64,000 nucleotides of DNA from JABFRG01 sp038210445 (GTDB lineage: Bacteria; Myxococcota_A; Polyangia; Polyangiales; Polyangiaceae). Position 1 is the first letter of the stretch. Each line of letters begins with the position of its first letter. The stretch lies in NCBI GenBank assembly GCA_038210445.1, contig JBBQWQ010000001.1, positions 186,001 through 250,000 on the forward strand, written 5' to 3'. Made by a program: the position numbers and the translations under genes. The notes under the pieces are model-generated. The model saw only the letters and a list, made by a program, of their open reading frames with translations. It did no database searches and was not told the DNA's origin. Below are positions 33,558 to 42,094 of this stretch, in pieces.

Positions 33558-35417
33558 TCAGCCTTCGCTGGCGGGCGGGGGATCGCTCTTGAGCTTGGAG
33601 ATGGTCTCGAGATCGTTGCCCCGCTCGGTGATCGCCCCCGGCAGGGGAGTGGGTTCTTTTGGCCCATCGCCGCTGCTGGTCTTGCGCAGGCGTTTTCGCG
33701 CGGTGCCATTGGGATAGCTGCGCGGCAGCCCCACGAGCGAGATGGCCGCCAGTCGATCGCCGAGCTCGCTGGCCGAGCTCGGCCGGTCCACCGCGCGCTT
33801 CTCGAGGCACTGCATCACGGCGGCGTCGAGGGCCTCGGGGATCGGCAGATCCGGCCGCCGCTCGAGCATGCGGTCGGGGATCTTGCGCTGGTGAAGATCG
33901 AGGAGCTCCCGGCGATTCTGCGACGAGATGGGGAGCTCGCCGGTGAGCGATTCGTACATGAGCACGCCCAGCGCGTAGACGTCGGTGCGCGGCTCCACCG
34001 GCGCCCCGATGCACTGCTCCGGGGCCATGTACTCCGGGGTGCCTAGGGTGTAGCCCTGCTGCGTGAGGGCCTCGGCGTTGGTGAGCTTGCTCATGCCGAA
34101 GTCGAGCACCTTGGCGGTGCCGTCGTCGCAGAGAAAGATGTTCCCAGGCTTGAGATCGCGGTGCACCACACCCTTGGCGTGGGCCGCGGCGAGCCCACGG
34201 CACACGTCGATGAACACCGGAATGGCGAACCCCGGCGCCAGCAGGCCTTCGCGCTGCAAGCGGTCGGCGAGGGAGCGACCGATCAGCCGCTCCATGACCA
34301 CGTAGATGGACCCATCGGGCATCTGGTCGAGGTCCATCACGCGCGCGACGTTGGGGTTCTCCACGTGCGTTTGAATGTGCGCTTCGCGCCGCAGCCGCGC
34401 GATCTCGGAGCCGTCGCGGGCCGCCGCGCCACGCAGCACCTTCACCGCGACCTCGTGGCCGAGGGCGGTGTGCTCGGCCGCGTACACCACGCCGATGCCG
34501 CCCGAGCCTATCTTGCGGCCGATCTTGTACTTGCCGCCCAGCACGGTACCCGCGAGCTCACCGGCGGGCGCCTGCTGCCCATGCTCGCCCTTGAGCTCGA
34601 GCCCGCGTTCAAGGGCGGCGATGCGGTTGCGTTCGAAGGACCGCTGCGTCTCTTCGCCTGCGGACCGGTCGCGCATGGTGCCGAAGATGTAGCCCGCAGC
34701 GCCGCCCGCCAGCGCCGCCACCAGCCCGGCGATCCAGGTTCCGGTGAGCGCCACCAACACGCCCAGCACCAGTGCCGCCACGCCCGCGAGCACAAAGGGC
34801 TGGCCCTTGCGCTTGGCGGGCAAGGCCCACGACACGAGATAGGTGCAGGTTTCACCTTTCTTGGCGAGGCAGGTGGGGTGCTCCACGGTGGCCGGCGGCA
34901 GGCCCCAGATGCGCGGATAGCTGGTGAGCTCGCCGATGCGCGCCGCGCAGAAGAGCTCCTCGTCGGCGCTGGCGTTTTTGGCCACCGGCTCCTCGGCGTC
35001 GGTGCGCGGCCCGTAGGTGACCTTGGCGCGGGTGGCGCCTTCGAGCTCGCACGCCCAGGTGCCCACGCGGGTTACCTCTTTCGCGTTGTCGGCCAGGTAG
35101 CGATAGGCGTCGCTGGGCTCCTTGGCCACACGCAGCATGCGCACCAGCGTGCCCAGGGCCTCGGCGCTCACCACCCACGTTCCGCGGTCGGCGAGGGCGT
35201 CTTTGCCCAGGATGTCGGCGATGGCGCGGAGCGCCTTGAGGGCGCCGGAGACCGACAGCCACGCGCGCTCATTGTCGACCACGGTGTCGTCGATGCCGGC
35301 GGTCGCCAGTAGCTTGCGCAGCGCCCCCTCGCCTTTTTCGGCGCGTACGCGGAGCAGGTACGTCTTCAGTACCGAGGCGCGAATCTCCTCTTTGCCGCCC
35401 TGCACGGATGCCCGCAT
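33558..35417 (-). CDS. membrane Ser/Thr protein kinase with N-terminal V4R-like sensor, 619 aa
   Basis: A Hanks-type kinase domain occupies about residues 296-560: glycine loop GSGGIGVVYAAEH, lysine VAVKVL, catalytic loop VVHRDLKPGN, DFG at DFGMSK, and APEQ. Two membrane helices (about residues 205-245) separate it from a cytoplasmic or partly folded N-terminal domain of about 200 aa. That domain ends with CLAKKGETCTYLVSW, resembling V4R/heme-type sensor regions. In this topology both parts would lie in the cytoplasm. The C-terminal tail is Pro/Ser-rich. Autophosphorylation and FHA partners are likely but unproven. Confidence 0.9.
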   Translation of the reverse strand: MRASVQGGKEEIRASVLKTYLLRVRAEKGEGALRKLLATAGIDDTVVDNERAWLSVSGALKALRAIADILGKDALADRGTWVVSAEALGTLVRMLRVAKEPSDAYRYLADNAKEVTRVGTWACELEGATRAKVTYGPRTDAEEPVAKNASADEELFCAARIGELTSYPRIWGLPPATVEHPTCLAKKGETCTYLVSWALPAKRKGQPFVLAGVAALVLGVLVALTGTWIAGLVAALAGGAAGYIFGTMRDRSAGEETQRSFERNRIAALERGLELKGEHGQQAPAGELAGTVLGGKYKIGRKIGSGGIGVVYAAEHTALGHEVAVKVLRGAAARDGSEIARLRREAHIQTHVENPNVARVMDLDQMPDGSIYVVMERLIGRSLADRLQREGLLAPGFAIPVFIDVCRGLAAAHAKGVVHRDLKPGNIFLCDDGTAKVLDFGMSKLTNAEALTQQGYTLGTPEYMAPEQCIGAPVEPRTDVYALGVLMYESLTGELPISSQNRRELLDLHQRKIPDRMLERRPDLPIPEALDAAVMQCLEKRAVDRPSSASELGDRLAAISLVGLPRSYPNGTARKRLRKTSSGDGPKEPTPLPGAITERGNDLETISKLKSDPPPASEG

Positions 35418-35450
35418 GCTGCGGGCGAGTGTACGGCAGTTCGGCGAAAG

Positions 35451-36185
35451 CTATAGGTTCAAAAGCACGTGGCGCAGCGCCTTGTGCTCGCGAGCCAGGG
35501 CGTGAAGGCCGGAGACCAGCGCTTCCGGGCCCACCGCGATAGCCGCCCAGGCGCCGCCGTCTTGGGGGGCGCCATCGTCGCGCATAGGCCCGAGCGCTCC
35601 CCGCAGCCGCGCCTCAGCGGTTCCGTGGAAGACCGGCAGATGGTGCGGCAGCTGCGCCGCGGGCTCTATGCCTACATCGGTACCTTTCGGAAGAACGCAG
35701 AGCGTCACGAGCACGCCGCTCGCCTGGTAGCTCTCGAGCGCCGCCCGCGCCGGCGGTTCGCGCGGATCGTCCACCCCCACGAGCAGCGCCGTCTCTGCGG
35801 CCAGCCCCTCGCGAATCCGCGCACGAAGCACCGGCGGCGCCGCGGCCCAGCCCGAGCCCGCCACCACCACCGCCAGCCGCAGGTCGGCGGTCTTTGCCCA
35901 ATCGAAGCCTGCGCCCATGGCGTCGGCGACCTCCACCAGATCGCCGGCGCGTGCCCGCACGAGGCTTTCGGCCACCTGTCCCTTCGGGCGCACCACGAGG
36001 TCCCAAGGCAGCGCGTGCGCGTCGCTGGCCAGCAAGAAGTACGCCTCGTCGTCTCCGGTCCGCACTTGGGTGTACTGCCCGATATGCATGTACGATGCAC
36101 CTGTTTGGGCGGAGACGTCGAGCCGCACCCCCCACAGGCCCCCGCCGATGGGTTCTACGGACGCGATGCGCGCAGGCCGAAACAT
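35451..36185 (-). CDS. FAD/NAD-binding (ferredoxin-NADP reductase-like) protein, 244 aa
   Basis: The protein has an N-terminal beta-barrel domain (PIGGGLWGVRLDVSAQTGAS) and an FNR-type middle region (DLVVRPKGQVAESLVRARAG). A Rossmann-like NAD domain follows (LRLAVVVAGSGWAAAPPVLR). This order matches flavin reductase/ferredoxin reductase-like proteins, but the canonical FAD motif RxYS/T is not clear, so the cofactor is uncertain. It could be an electron-transfer or flavin-dependent protein. It is alone on its strand between the kinase and the MYXO-CTERM operon. Confidence 0.7.
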   Translation of the reverse strand: MFRPARIASVEPIGGGLWGVRLDVSAQTGASYMHIGQYTQVRTGDDEAYFLLASDAHALPWDLVVRPKGQVAESLVRARAGDLVEVADAMGAGFDWAKTADLRLAVVVAGSGWAAAPPVLRARIREGLAAETALLVGVDDPREPPARAALESYQASGVLVTLCVLPKGTDVGIEPAAQLPHHLPVFHGTAEARLRGALGPMRDDGAPQDGGAWAAIAVGPEALVSGLHALAREHKALRHVLLNL

Positions 36186-36301
36186 CCGCTCTTTCTAGCC
36201 CGAATTCTGCGTGGGTCGGTAGGCGAATGGCGGGATGCCACCGGAAAGGTGGAGCCGGGCTCGTGTTGCCCTGCAACCCTGCGCATGCGAGGATCGCCCC
36301 C

Positions 36302-36733
36302 ATGGCAAGCTTTCGTTCGGCGGCGCTCCTCACCCTCTCTCTGGTGCTCGGGAGCCGCGTTGCTCTCGCCGATTCACTGCCGCCCGGTGCCCTCGAGTGC
36401 GAACGGTCGACCGCGGGCGCGGCATGCACGGTGCTCGCGGCGCCGGGCAAGTGCGAGACGCAGACCTGCCGAAGCCCCGGCGTACCGGACGGCGACGGCG
36501 GTTTCACGCCGAGCACCGAGCGTCCTTGCCTCGTCTGCGTGGCGACCAGTAGCAGCGGCAGCAGCGGCGCCGCGTCGAGCAGCGGCAGCGTCGACGGCGG
36601 CACCAGCCTGAGCGCACCCGGCGAAGGTGGCGGCGGCTGCAACACCGGATCGTCGCGCACGCGCACCCTCGATTTTGCGCTCCTCGCCACGCTCGGCGTC
36701 ATCGTCGCGTTCGCGGTTCGTCGGCGTCGCTGA
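36302..36733 (+). CDS. exported Cys-rich protein with MYXO-CTERM-type tail, 143 aa
   Basis: A signal peptide (MASFRSAALLTLSLVLGSRV) precedes a short Cys-rich domain with three pairs (ECERSTAGAAC, KCETQTC, RPCLVC). A Ser/Gly linker leads to a C-terminal sorting tail: GGGGCNTGSS, a hydrophobic helix (FALLATLGVIVAFAV) and RRRR. The invariant Cys before the helix followed by a basic end is the MYXO-CTERM signal, processed by myxosortase-type proteases for surface anchoring. Only two bases separate it from the next membrane gene, so the three genes at 36302-38105 appear to form an operon. Confidence 0.78.
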   Translation: MASFRSAALLTLSLVLGSRVALADSLPPGALECERSTAGAACTVLAAPGKCETQTCRSPGVPDGDGGFTPSTERPCLVCVATSSSGSSGAASSSGSVDGGTSLSAPGEGGGGCNTGSSRTRTLDFALLATLGVIVAFAVRRRR

Positions 36734-36735
36734 AC

Positions 36736-37749
36736 ATGGTGCTGGCGGCTCTCGATCGCGGGCGGAGCGCGATGCTCCGCGCTTTCGGCGCCAGCTTTCG
36801 CAGCCTGCTGGCGGAGCGACCGCTGCGCGTCGCCGTCCTGGGATCGCTCGCGGTGCTGGCCTCGGCGGCGAGCACGCTGTGGATTCCGCTTCTCATGGTG
36901 GTGCTGGCGCCCATCGTCCTTGGCGTGCCGCACCTCGTCTCCGACGTTCGCTATCTGGTGGTCAAGCCACGCTTGCACAAGCGCCCGTGGGTGGTGCTGC
37001 TGGTGGGCGTGCCGCTCGCGTGTACATGGCTGCGGCCGAGCCTCGACATCGGGCTCCTGGCCATGCTCGGCGCGGTGCTGGCGGCCCGCGGCCCGTGGCC
37101 GAGAAAGCTGCTGTGGGCGGCGGCCTTCGCCTGCGTCTACGTGCTGGTCCTCTTGCACCCGTACGTCGCCGGAATGCTCCTGCTCCACGGTCACCACCTG
37201 GTGGCCTTCGCGCTCTTCCTCGTGGTCTTCGCCCGCAGTGTTCGCCACGCACTTGCGCCCACGCTGGTGTTCGCCGCTTTCGCGGGCGCGCTCGCGCTCG
37301 GGGTCTTCGATCGCATCATCGAACGGCCCGCTGCGCTGTTCACGGTGAGCTCCGGCACCGGCCTCGAGCAGGCCATCGCCGAGCTGTCACCCGCAGGCTC
37401 CTTCACCCTGGGCATGCGCTTCGTGGCGCTCTTCGTCTTCGCCCAGTCGGTTCACTACGGCCTTTGGCTACGGCTCATTCCCGAGGAGGCGCGGGAGCGC
37501 CCGGGCCTTCGCAGCTTTACCTCGAGCTTCCGCGCACTGCGCGCCGACGTCGGCCTCCCGGTTCTGGTGGTCGCCCTGGGCGCGATGGTGTTCTTCGGCT
37601 ACCAGGCCACGCAGAGCTTTCACCATGCCCGCTACGCCTACCTGCATCTGGCGGTCTTTCACGGATACCTCGAGCTGGCGTGCCTTGCGCTGGTGCTGGT
37701 GGAGGGGAAGGGCGCGCTGCGCCAGGAGCACCCGGAGCTGGTCTCGTGA
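36736..37749 (+). CDS. polytopic membrane protein with conserved histidines, possible Brp/Blh-like carotenoid oxygenase, 337 aa
   Basis: There are about eight hydrophobic helices. Histidine-containing motifs fall inside or beside helices: GVPHLVSDVRYL (GxPHxxxD), HGHHLVAF, SVHYGLWLRLIP and HHARYAYLHLAVFHGYLEL. This arrangement recalls Brp/Blh beta-carotene dioxygenases, which bind iron through histidines in the membrane, but the classical GLPHGALD motif is only partly matched. The gene lies two bases after the MYXO-CTERM gene and overlaps the next one by GTGA. An alternative role is processing or carrying the adjacent anchor protein. Function is uncertain. Confidence 0.6.
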   Translation: MVLAALDRGRSAMLRAFGASFRSLLAERPLRVAVLGSLAVLASAASTLWIPLLMVVLAPIVLGVPHLVSDVRYLVVKPRLHKRPWVVLLVGVPLACTWLRPSLDIGLLAMLGAVLAARGPWPRKLLWAAAFACVYVLVLLHPYVAGMLLLHGHHLVAFALFLVVFARSVRHALAPTLVFAAFAGALALGVFDRIIERPAALFTVSSGTGLEQAIAELSPAGSFTLGMRFVALFVFAQSVHYGLWLRLIPEEARERPGLRSFTSSFRALRADVGLPVLVVALGAMVFFGYQATQSFHHARYAYLHLAVFHGYLELACLALVLVEGKGALRQEHPELVS

Positions 37750-38105
37750 CGCGCTTCACCGCCGACTACGCCACTGCGTGGTTCCGCGCGTTCCTCTTCA
37801 CCGAGGCGGTGGAGGTGCCGGTGTACCGGTTCTTGGCCGGCACGCCCACCTGGGCTGCGTTCGCCGCCAGCGCCATCACGCACCCGTTCGTCTGGTACTT
37901 CTTCCCGCCGGTGGGCGACGCGCTGGGCCTCTCTTACGAGGTGACTTCGGTCGCGTCGGAGCTCTTCGCTTGGTGGGTGGAGGCGGCGTTCCTGGTCATC
38001 GCCGTGAAGATGCCGCGGCGGCGGGCCCTGGGATACTCCTTCGCCGCCAACGCAGCCAGCGTCGCGATGGGGCTCCTCTCGCGCAAATACCTCGGCTACC
38101 CCTGA
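37746..38105 (+). CDS. small membrane protein, 119 aa (GTG start)
   Basis: The GTG start at 37746 overlaps the previous stop (GTGA). Three or four hydrophobic segments are visible, with the motif FTEAVEVPVYRF near residue 18, ASAITHPFVWYFFP at about 42 and WWVEAAFLVIAVKMP at about 80. A C-terminal AANAASVAMGLLSRKY completes it. The TH-P-W and E-VEA pattern occurs in a family of small membrane proteins I recognise by shape but cannot name. Tight coupling suggests it forms a complex with the eight-helix protein encoded just upstream. Confidence 0.65.
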   Translation: MTRFTADYATAWFRAFLFTEAVEVPVYRFLAGTPTWAAFAASAITHPFVWYFFPPVGDALGLSYEVTSVASELFAWWVEAAFLVIAVKMPRRRALGYSFAANAASVAMGLLSRKYLGYP

Positions 38106-38117
38106 CCCGCCTTCGAG

Positions 38118-38960
38118 TCAAAAGCGTGCGTCGAGCGAGGCGCCGGCGTAGCCGGGGGCAAAGGCGGGCGTCACCCGCAGGCGCGCGCCCTTCTCGCCTC
38201 GGGCCGGACCGGTGGGCTCGAGGAAGTGCCAGAGCAAGCCGCCCACCGTGAGCACCGCCCCGCTGACGAGGACGATCACGCCGACCTTGCGCAGGTTGCG
38301 GGTCAGGCTGGCCGACGACTTCTCTTCGGGGGTCGCCTTGTCGTTGCAGGTCGTCGTCACCGGATCGCAGTTTGGCGGGTAGTCGCGGGAGAACCCGACT
38401 CCGCTCAAGACGGACCCCGCGACCAACCCGGCGCCGCCCACACCCACCACGATCCACGGGGGAACCGTGTGCTCGCGCGGCGGCGTGCTGGGCTTCTGAT
38501 TGGCCCGGGCAGCGGCCGCCGCAGCTTCCTCTTTCTTCAATCGTTCCTTGAGGTTCTCAACGGTCGCCTTGTGCTCCGGCGAGCGATCACCGGAGCGCTT
38601 CACGTACTCGTCGAGGGTGCGCACGGCGTCGGCGAAGTTGCCGTCACGCTCGTACGATCGCGAGATGATGATGAGGATGTCGTGGCGCTCGCAGTCGAGC
38701 TCGTAGGCGGAGAAGAAGTTGTCGAGCGCCTTGTCGAGCTTGGCCTGCTCGTAATAGGCGCGGCCGGCGTCGTAGAACTTCTTGGCGGTGTCGGTACCAC
38801 CCGCGTCGCTCTTCTCGCACTTGTTCGTGGGCTTCAGCGCGTGCCCTGCGAACGGATGCACGATGGCACTCCCGCCAGGGGCGATAGCGTCGGCCGCGTG
38901 TGCGCGGGCGGCCAGGGCAGTAACGAGGAGGCCGGCGGCCAGAACCGAGGGTACGCGCAT
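38118..38960 (-). CDS. exported TPR-like protein with membrane anchor, 280 aa
   Basis: A signal peptide (MRVPSVLAAGLLVTALAARA) is followed by TPR-like helices (FYDAGRAYYEQAKLDKALDN and HDILIIISRSYERDGNFADA). An Ala-rich coiled segment then leads to two C-terminal hydrophobic stretches (PPWIVVGVGGAGLVAGSVLS and VGVIVLVSGAVLTVGGLLWH). This is the common myxobacterial tetratricopeptide/PEGA-like envelope protein layout. No operon partner is visible; the gene converges on the small membrane protein with 12 bp between stops. Confidence 0.82.
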   Translation of the reverse strand: MRVPSVLAAGLLVTALAARAHAADAIAPGGSAIVHPFAGHALKPTNKCEKSDAGGTDTAKKFYDAGRAYYEQAKLDKALDNFFSAYELDCERHDILIIISRSYERDGNFADAVRTLDEYVKRSGDRSPEHKATVENLKERLKKEEAAAAAARANQKPSTPPREHTVPPWIVVGVGGAGLVAGSVLSGVGFSRDYPPNCDPVTTTCNDKATPEEKSSASLTRNLRKVGVIVLVSGAVLTVGGLLWHFLEPTGPARGEKGARLRVTPAFAPGYAGASLDARF

Positions 38961-39030
38961 CACCCGGCATGATAGGTCAGGCCCCGCGACGTTGACAAAC
39001 CTTCTGTCGTTGCGAGCAGTTCCGCGCGGC

Positions 39031-39648
39031 TCAGGCGCGGGTCTGGATTTTTGCGGCCTTGTTGCCAAATGCCCGCACGGCTTCGAGGAGCCAGGTGAGG
39101 CTGGTGGGGTCGGCCGCCAGCGCCACCGGCGCCAGCACGAAGCCACCGGGCCGCACCTCGGCGTGCACCGGGGTTTGCCACCCGATGAGCAGCTTGCGCA
39201 GGCTCGGCGTCAGCGCCCTCTCGAGCTCCGAAGGGTCGGCGGCGAAGGTACCGAAGACGCGGTCGAACACGGCGTCGCCGGTCATGCGTCGGGGGTAGCC
39301 GATGAGGTCGAAGGGCTCGCCGAAAATGCCGCCCATGTCCGACGTGGTCGCCGCTTTGCCCTGGAGTCGCGAGTCTTGAACGATGGCGATCCAGCAGCGA
39401 GCCTCGCTCTCGACCGGGGGGCCTCCGGTAGGCGAGGGGCGCGGTGGCCCCGCCACTGTCATGCGCGCGATGGAGATGGAACCCGCCTCACCGGTGGCCT
39501 GCAGCGCGTGCGCGTAGCCGATGGCCACACGCAGCGTGGTGTAGGGCTCCCACGCGCGAAGCCAACGCTCATCGGCGTCGGATTCGTAGCGCAGGCCCGT
39601 TCGTGCAGCGAAGGACTCGATCCAAGGTACCGGTTCCGCGTAGCCCAT
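39031..39648 (-). CDS. conserved hypothetical protein, 205 aa
   Basis: I do not recognise this family. It is soluble with no signal peptide and a mostly alternating beta/helix pattern. Residues 50-60 (SISIARMTVAG) and the C-terminal SLTWLLEAVRAFGNKAAKIQ are notable. It follows the ccmE gene with a three-base gap on the same strand, so the two are probably co-transcribed. A link to cytochrome c maturation is possible but not shown by the sequence. Confidence 0.65.
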   Translation of the reverse strand: MGYAEPVPWIESFAARTGLRYESDADERWLRAWEPYTTLRVAIGYAHALQATGEAGSISIARMTVAGPPRPSPTGGPPVESEARCWIAIVQDSRLQGKAATTSDMGGIFGEPFDLIGYPRRMTGDAVFDRVFGTFAADPSELERALTPSLRKLLIGWQTPVHAEVRPGGFVLAPVALAADPTSLTWLLEAVRAFGNKAAKIQTRA

Positions 39649-39651
39649 CGG

Positions 39652-40218
39652 TCACATCGTCGGAGGGGCCGAGTGCGGCATCTGCTCGCCCTTGCCTTGG
39701 CGCTCTTTCATCTCGTACTTGCTGGGGCACTTGGCGAGCACGTTGGTGGCCTCGAAGCTGTTGTCGGCCAGGAGCTTACCCTCGACGGTGACGCCCACGT
39801 CCATGTTGGGTACATCGCGGAACGTGTCGGGCACCACGCATTGGGCGAAGCGCACCGGAATCGTCGTGCCGTTCTTCTCGATGGTGAAGCGGTACTCGCA
39901 GGGGCTCTCGCGCTTGACCAGCGAGCCGTGCACCAGGTTGCCCTCGGCGCGCACCGGCTTGCCGGCGAACTTCACGCGCTCCTTCACGAGCTCGTCGACG
40001 CTCTTGGCGTAGATGCTGTTGTCCTTCATGCCGCCGAGCACGAGCGCCACCACCGCGGCGCCGCCGGCCACCAGCGCGCTCACGATGAGGATGCCGTACC
40101 GCGACGTGGACTTCGTGCGCGGTGCGTCGTCGTCGGACCTTCGCCGCGTCTTGACCGCCATTCCTTCGGCATCGGCGTCGCTCGACGGAGGAACGTTGGG
40201 AACCGGTTCATCGCTCAT
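39652..40218 (-). CDS. ccmE: cytochrome c maturation protein CcmE, CX3Y variant, 188 aa
   Basis: CcmE is the periplasmic heme chaperone of System I cytochrome c biogenesis. A membrane helix (about residues 41-62) precedes the OB-fold domain with AEGNLVHGSLVKR, DTFRDVPNMDVGVTVEGKLL and the heme-binding end ATNVLAKCPSKYEMKE. In the common HX3Y form the histidine binds heme covalently; here it is C164-P-S-K-Y168, that is the CX3Y variant known from Desulfovibrio-type and archaeal CcmE. Two extra cysteines are in SPCEY and AQCVV. No other ccm genes are in the window. The following gene is three bases away. Confidence 0.88.
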   Translation of the reverse strand: MSDEPVPNVPPSSDADAEGMAVKTRRRSDDDAPRTKSTSRYGILIVSALVAGGAAVVALVLGGMKDNSIYAKSVDELVKERVKFAGKPVRAEGNLVHGSLVKRESPCEYRFTIEKNGTTIPVRFAQCVVPDTFRDVPNMDVGVTVEGKLLADNSFEATNVLAKCPSKYEMKERQGKGEQMPHSAPPTM

Positions 40219-40276
40219 GGGCCAAGCCTAGCACTGCCCGCGGACGCGTCACAGGTGCCGCGGGGAACCGGCAAAT

Positions 40277-40855
40277 TTAGCTGGCTTTGAGGAACGGCTC
40301 CCATTCCTTGAACTTCGCGTCGGCTCCCAGGAGGATTTGTGCGACCGCCGACCACTTGGGCTGAAACGGCCGGCGCTTGAGCCGCATATTCGCCTCGTCT
40401 GGCGTGTGCCACCCTTTGCGCAGATTGCAGGCGCGGCACGAGGTCACCAGGTTCTCCCACGAGTCTTTTCCCCCGCGCGAGCGCGGGAGCACGTGATCGA
40501 TGTTCAGGTCGCTCTTGTGCGAGGGCTTCTTGCCGCAGTACTGGCACTCGTGCGCGTCGCGGAACATGAGGTTGCGCCGGGTGAGTCGCACCGTCAGCCG
40601 GGGCTGGCGGTCGTAGTGGTGCAAGTGGACCACGCGCGGCACACGAATGGCCCCGGCCACGATGGGGACGGCGTCGTCGCCCTCGCGGATGGGCTGGTCT
40701 CGCCACAGGTCGAAGTCGTACGACTCGCCGGCCTCATCGATCGCGGCGGCAGCGCCTCCGTAGAGAAGCACCATCGCTCGCTTGGCCGTGGTGAGTTGAA
40801 CCGGCGCGAAGTGGCGATTGAGTACGAGAACAGGCAACGACAAGACGTCTGACAC
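40277..40855 (-). CDS. HNH endonuclease, 192 aa
   Basis: The C-terminal HNH domain has two zinc CxxC pairs: CQYCGKK and CRACNLRKGWH, with the catalytic NIDHVLPRSRGGKDSWENLV (DH...N) between. The N-terminal 90 residues (LVLNRHFAPVQLTTAKRAMV) are typical of the widely distributed HNH proteins that lack a partner. Such nucleases nick or cut DNA and may be restriction- or repair-related. It lies between ccmE and a lipoprotein gene with no shared operon. Confidence 0.92.
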   Translation of the reverse strand: MSDVLSLPVLVLNRHFAPVQLTTAKRAMVLLYGGAAAAIDEAGESYDFDLWRDQPIREGDDAVPIVAGAIRVPRVVHLHHYDRQPRLTVRLTRRNLMFRDAHECQYCGKKPSHKSDLNIDHVLPRSRGGKDSWENLVTSCRACNLRKGWHTPDEANMRLKRRPFQPKWSAVAQILLGADAKFKEWEPFLKAS

Positions 40856-40930
40856 GACACCTTCAGTGTAGCCACGCCTTGGCGCCCGTCAAAGGCGCGG
40901 CCCCGCGCCCATCTGACTACATCTGTGCGC

Positions 40931-41404
40931 TCAGCGGCTCGCCGGCTTTACCACGCCGTCCTGACACACGCCCCACGCCGCCCACGCCCCGCTCGTGCAC
41001 ACGAAAAGGTCTTCGCACTCGCAGCATCCGCTGGGGCAGATGAGCGCATCGAGCAGCGCGCAATCGGCCAACTGAAGCGGCGCGCAGCCCGGGCCTCCGC
41101 CGGCGCCCGGGGGCGCGTCGATTCCGGTGACGTCGCGCACCGAGGTCTCGCGAATGCCTGCATCTTGCACCGATGCCTCGGAGGCCGGGCAACTCCGAGA
41201 GAACACCCAGCTGTGGTCGGCCTTGCACGTGTACACCGAGGCGCATGCCAGGTCGACGCACGGGTCGGTGCCTGCCTTGGCCACGCAGCCGCCCGCCGGA
41301 ATGTTCTTGCACGTGGAGGTGTCGATGAAGTCGCCCTCGCAGGCCACCACGAGGAGGCCGGGCCCGAGTACCAAGGCGACGAGGAGGGACCGGCGGAGCG
41401 ACAT
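40931..41404 (-). CDS. cysteine-rich lipoprotein, 157 aa
   Basis: The signal peptide (MSLRRSLLVALVLGPGLLVV) ends at lipobox VVAC. The mature part has many cysteines in two clusters: CKNIPAGGCVAKAGTDPC and CCECEDLFVC, joined by a Gly/Ala linker. It is probably disulphide-bonded and displayed outside. It is one of several such lipoproteins in the window and no function can be assigned. The start at 41404 begins the signal peptide. Confidence 0.7.
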   Translation of the reverse strand: MSLRRSLLVALVLGPGLLVVACEGDFIDTSTCKNIPAGGCVAKAGTDPCVDLACASVYTCKADHSWVFSRSCPASEASVQDAGIRETSVRDVTGIDAPPGAGGGPGCAPLQLADCALLDALICPSGCCECEDLFVCTSGAWAAWGVCQDGVVKPASR

Positions 41405-41504
41405 CGGCCGATGGACTAGCACCGCCGCGCGGCCACGGAGCGCGCAGCGTGGCGAATTTTTCGATACCCGGGCGTGGTTTACGTTTCTGGACGCCTCTGG
41501 TTAC

Positions 41505-42092
41505 ATGCGGAGCATGGTTCGCCCCGCCCTGTTGCTGGTTCTCGGTCTGACCCCCGTGCTGTTCGTTGCCTGCGGAGGCGGAAAGCCCGCCGAAGGCCCG
41601 GTGGGGGGCGCTGCCACGAGCGCGCCGGCGGCGTCGGCCTCGTCGCCCACCACCACCACCGACCTGCAAGACGCCGGCGCCGGCGTAAAGCTCGAAGCCA
41701 CCGGCGCAACGCCCACGCCCACCTCCACCGGCCCCACGCCCTTTCCCGGCGACGGCGGCTCCCGCAGCGCCGGCGAGCCCGGCCGCTCCAAGGACGACAT
41801 TCGCAACATCGTGAACGACCGGCGTCCCGAGGCGCGCGCTTGCTACGACGCCGCCCTCAAGTCGCACCCGGGCATCCAGGGCAACATCGCCATCAAGTGG
41901 GTCATCGACCCCAAGGGCAACGTCACCGACATTTCGGTCGACCCCAGCGGCACCACGATTCGCGAGGAGTCGGTGGGCACCTGCATTGTCGGCGTCATCA
42001 AGAAGATCAAGTTCAACGAGAGCGCCAAGCGCCTGGAGACGCACGCCACGTATCCGTTCAACTTCAAGCCCGGCTCGGTCCAGGCGCCGTAG
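41505..42092 (+). CDS. AgmX/PglI-type TonB-like lipoprotein, 195 aa
   Basis: A lipoprotein signal (VRPALLLVLGLTPVLFVACG, lipobox FVAC) leads to a Thr/Ala/Pro/Gly linker and a TonB-type C-terminal domain. Family landmarks are IRNIVNDRRPEARACYDAAL and GNIAIKWVIDPKGNVTDISV, then an FNFKPG ending. Such AgmX/PglI domains occur in myxobacterial gliding/envelope energy-transduction proteins. The start at 41505 (MRSMVRP) is used; the ATG at 41514 is an alternative. It converges on the MNIO operon, whose stop is three bases away. Confidence 0.87.
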   Translation: MRSMVRPALLLVLGLTPVLFVACGGGKPAEGPVGGAATSAPAASASSPTTTTDLQDAGAGVKLEATGATPTPTSTGPTPFPGDGGSRSAGEPGRSKDDIRNIVNDRRPEARACYDAALKSHPGIQGNIAIKWVIDPKGNVTDISVDPSGTTIREESVGTCIVGVIKKIKFNESAKRLETHATYPFNFKPGSVQAP

Positions 42093-42094
42093 TT

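Noticed and set aside
36736..37749. Myxosortase (CPBP-type protease) for the neighbouring MYXO-CTERM protein
   Set aside because: The EExxxR and HxxxB-type motifs of that family are not visible; the histidines fit a different pattern.
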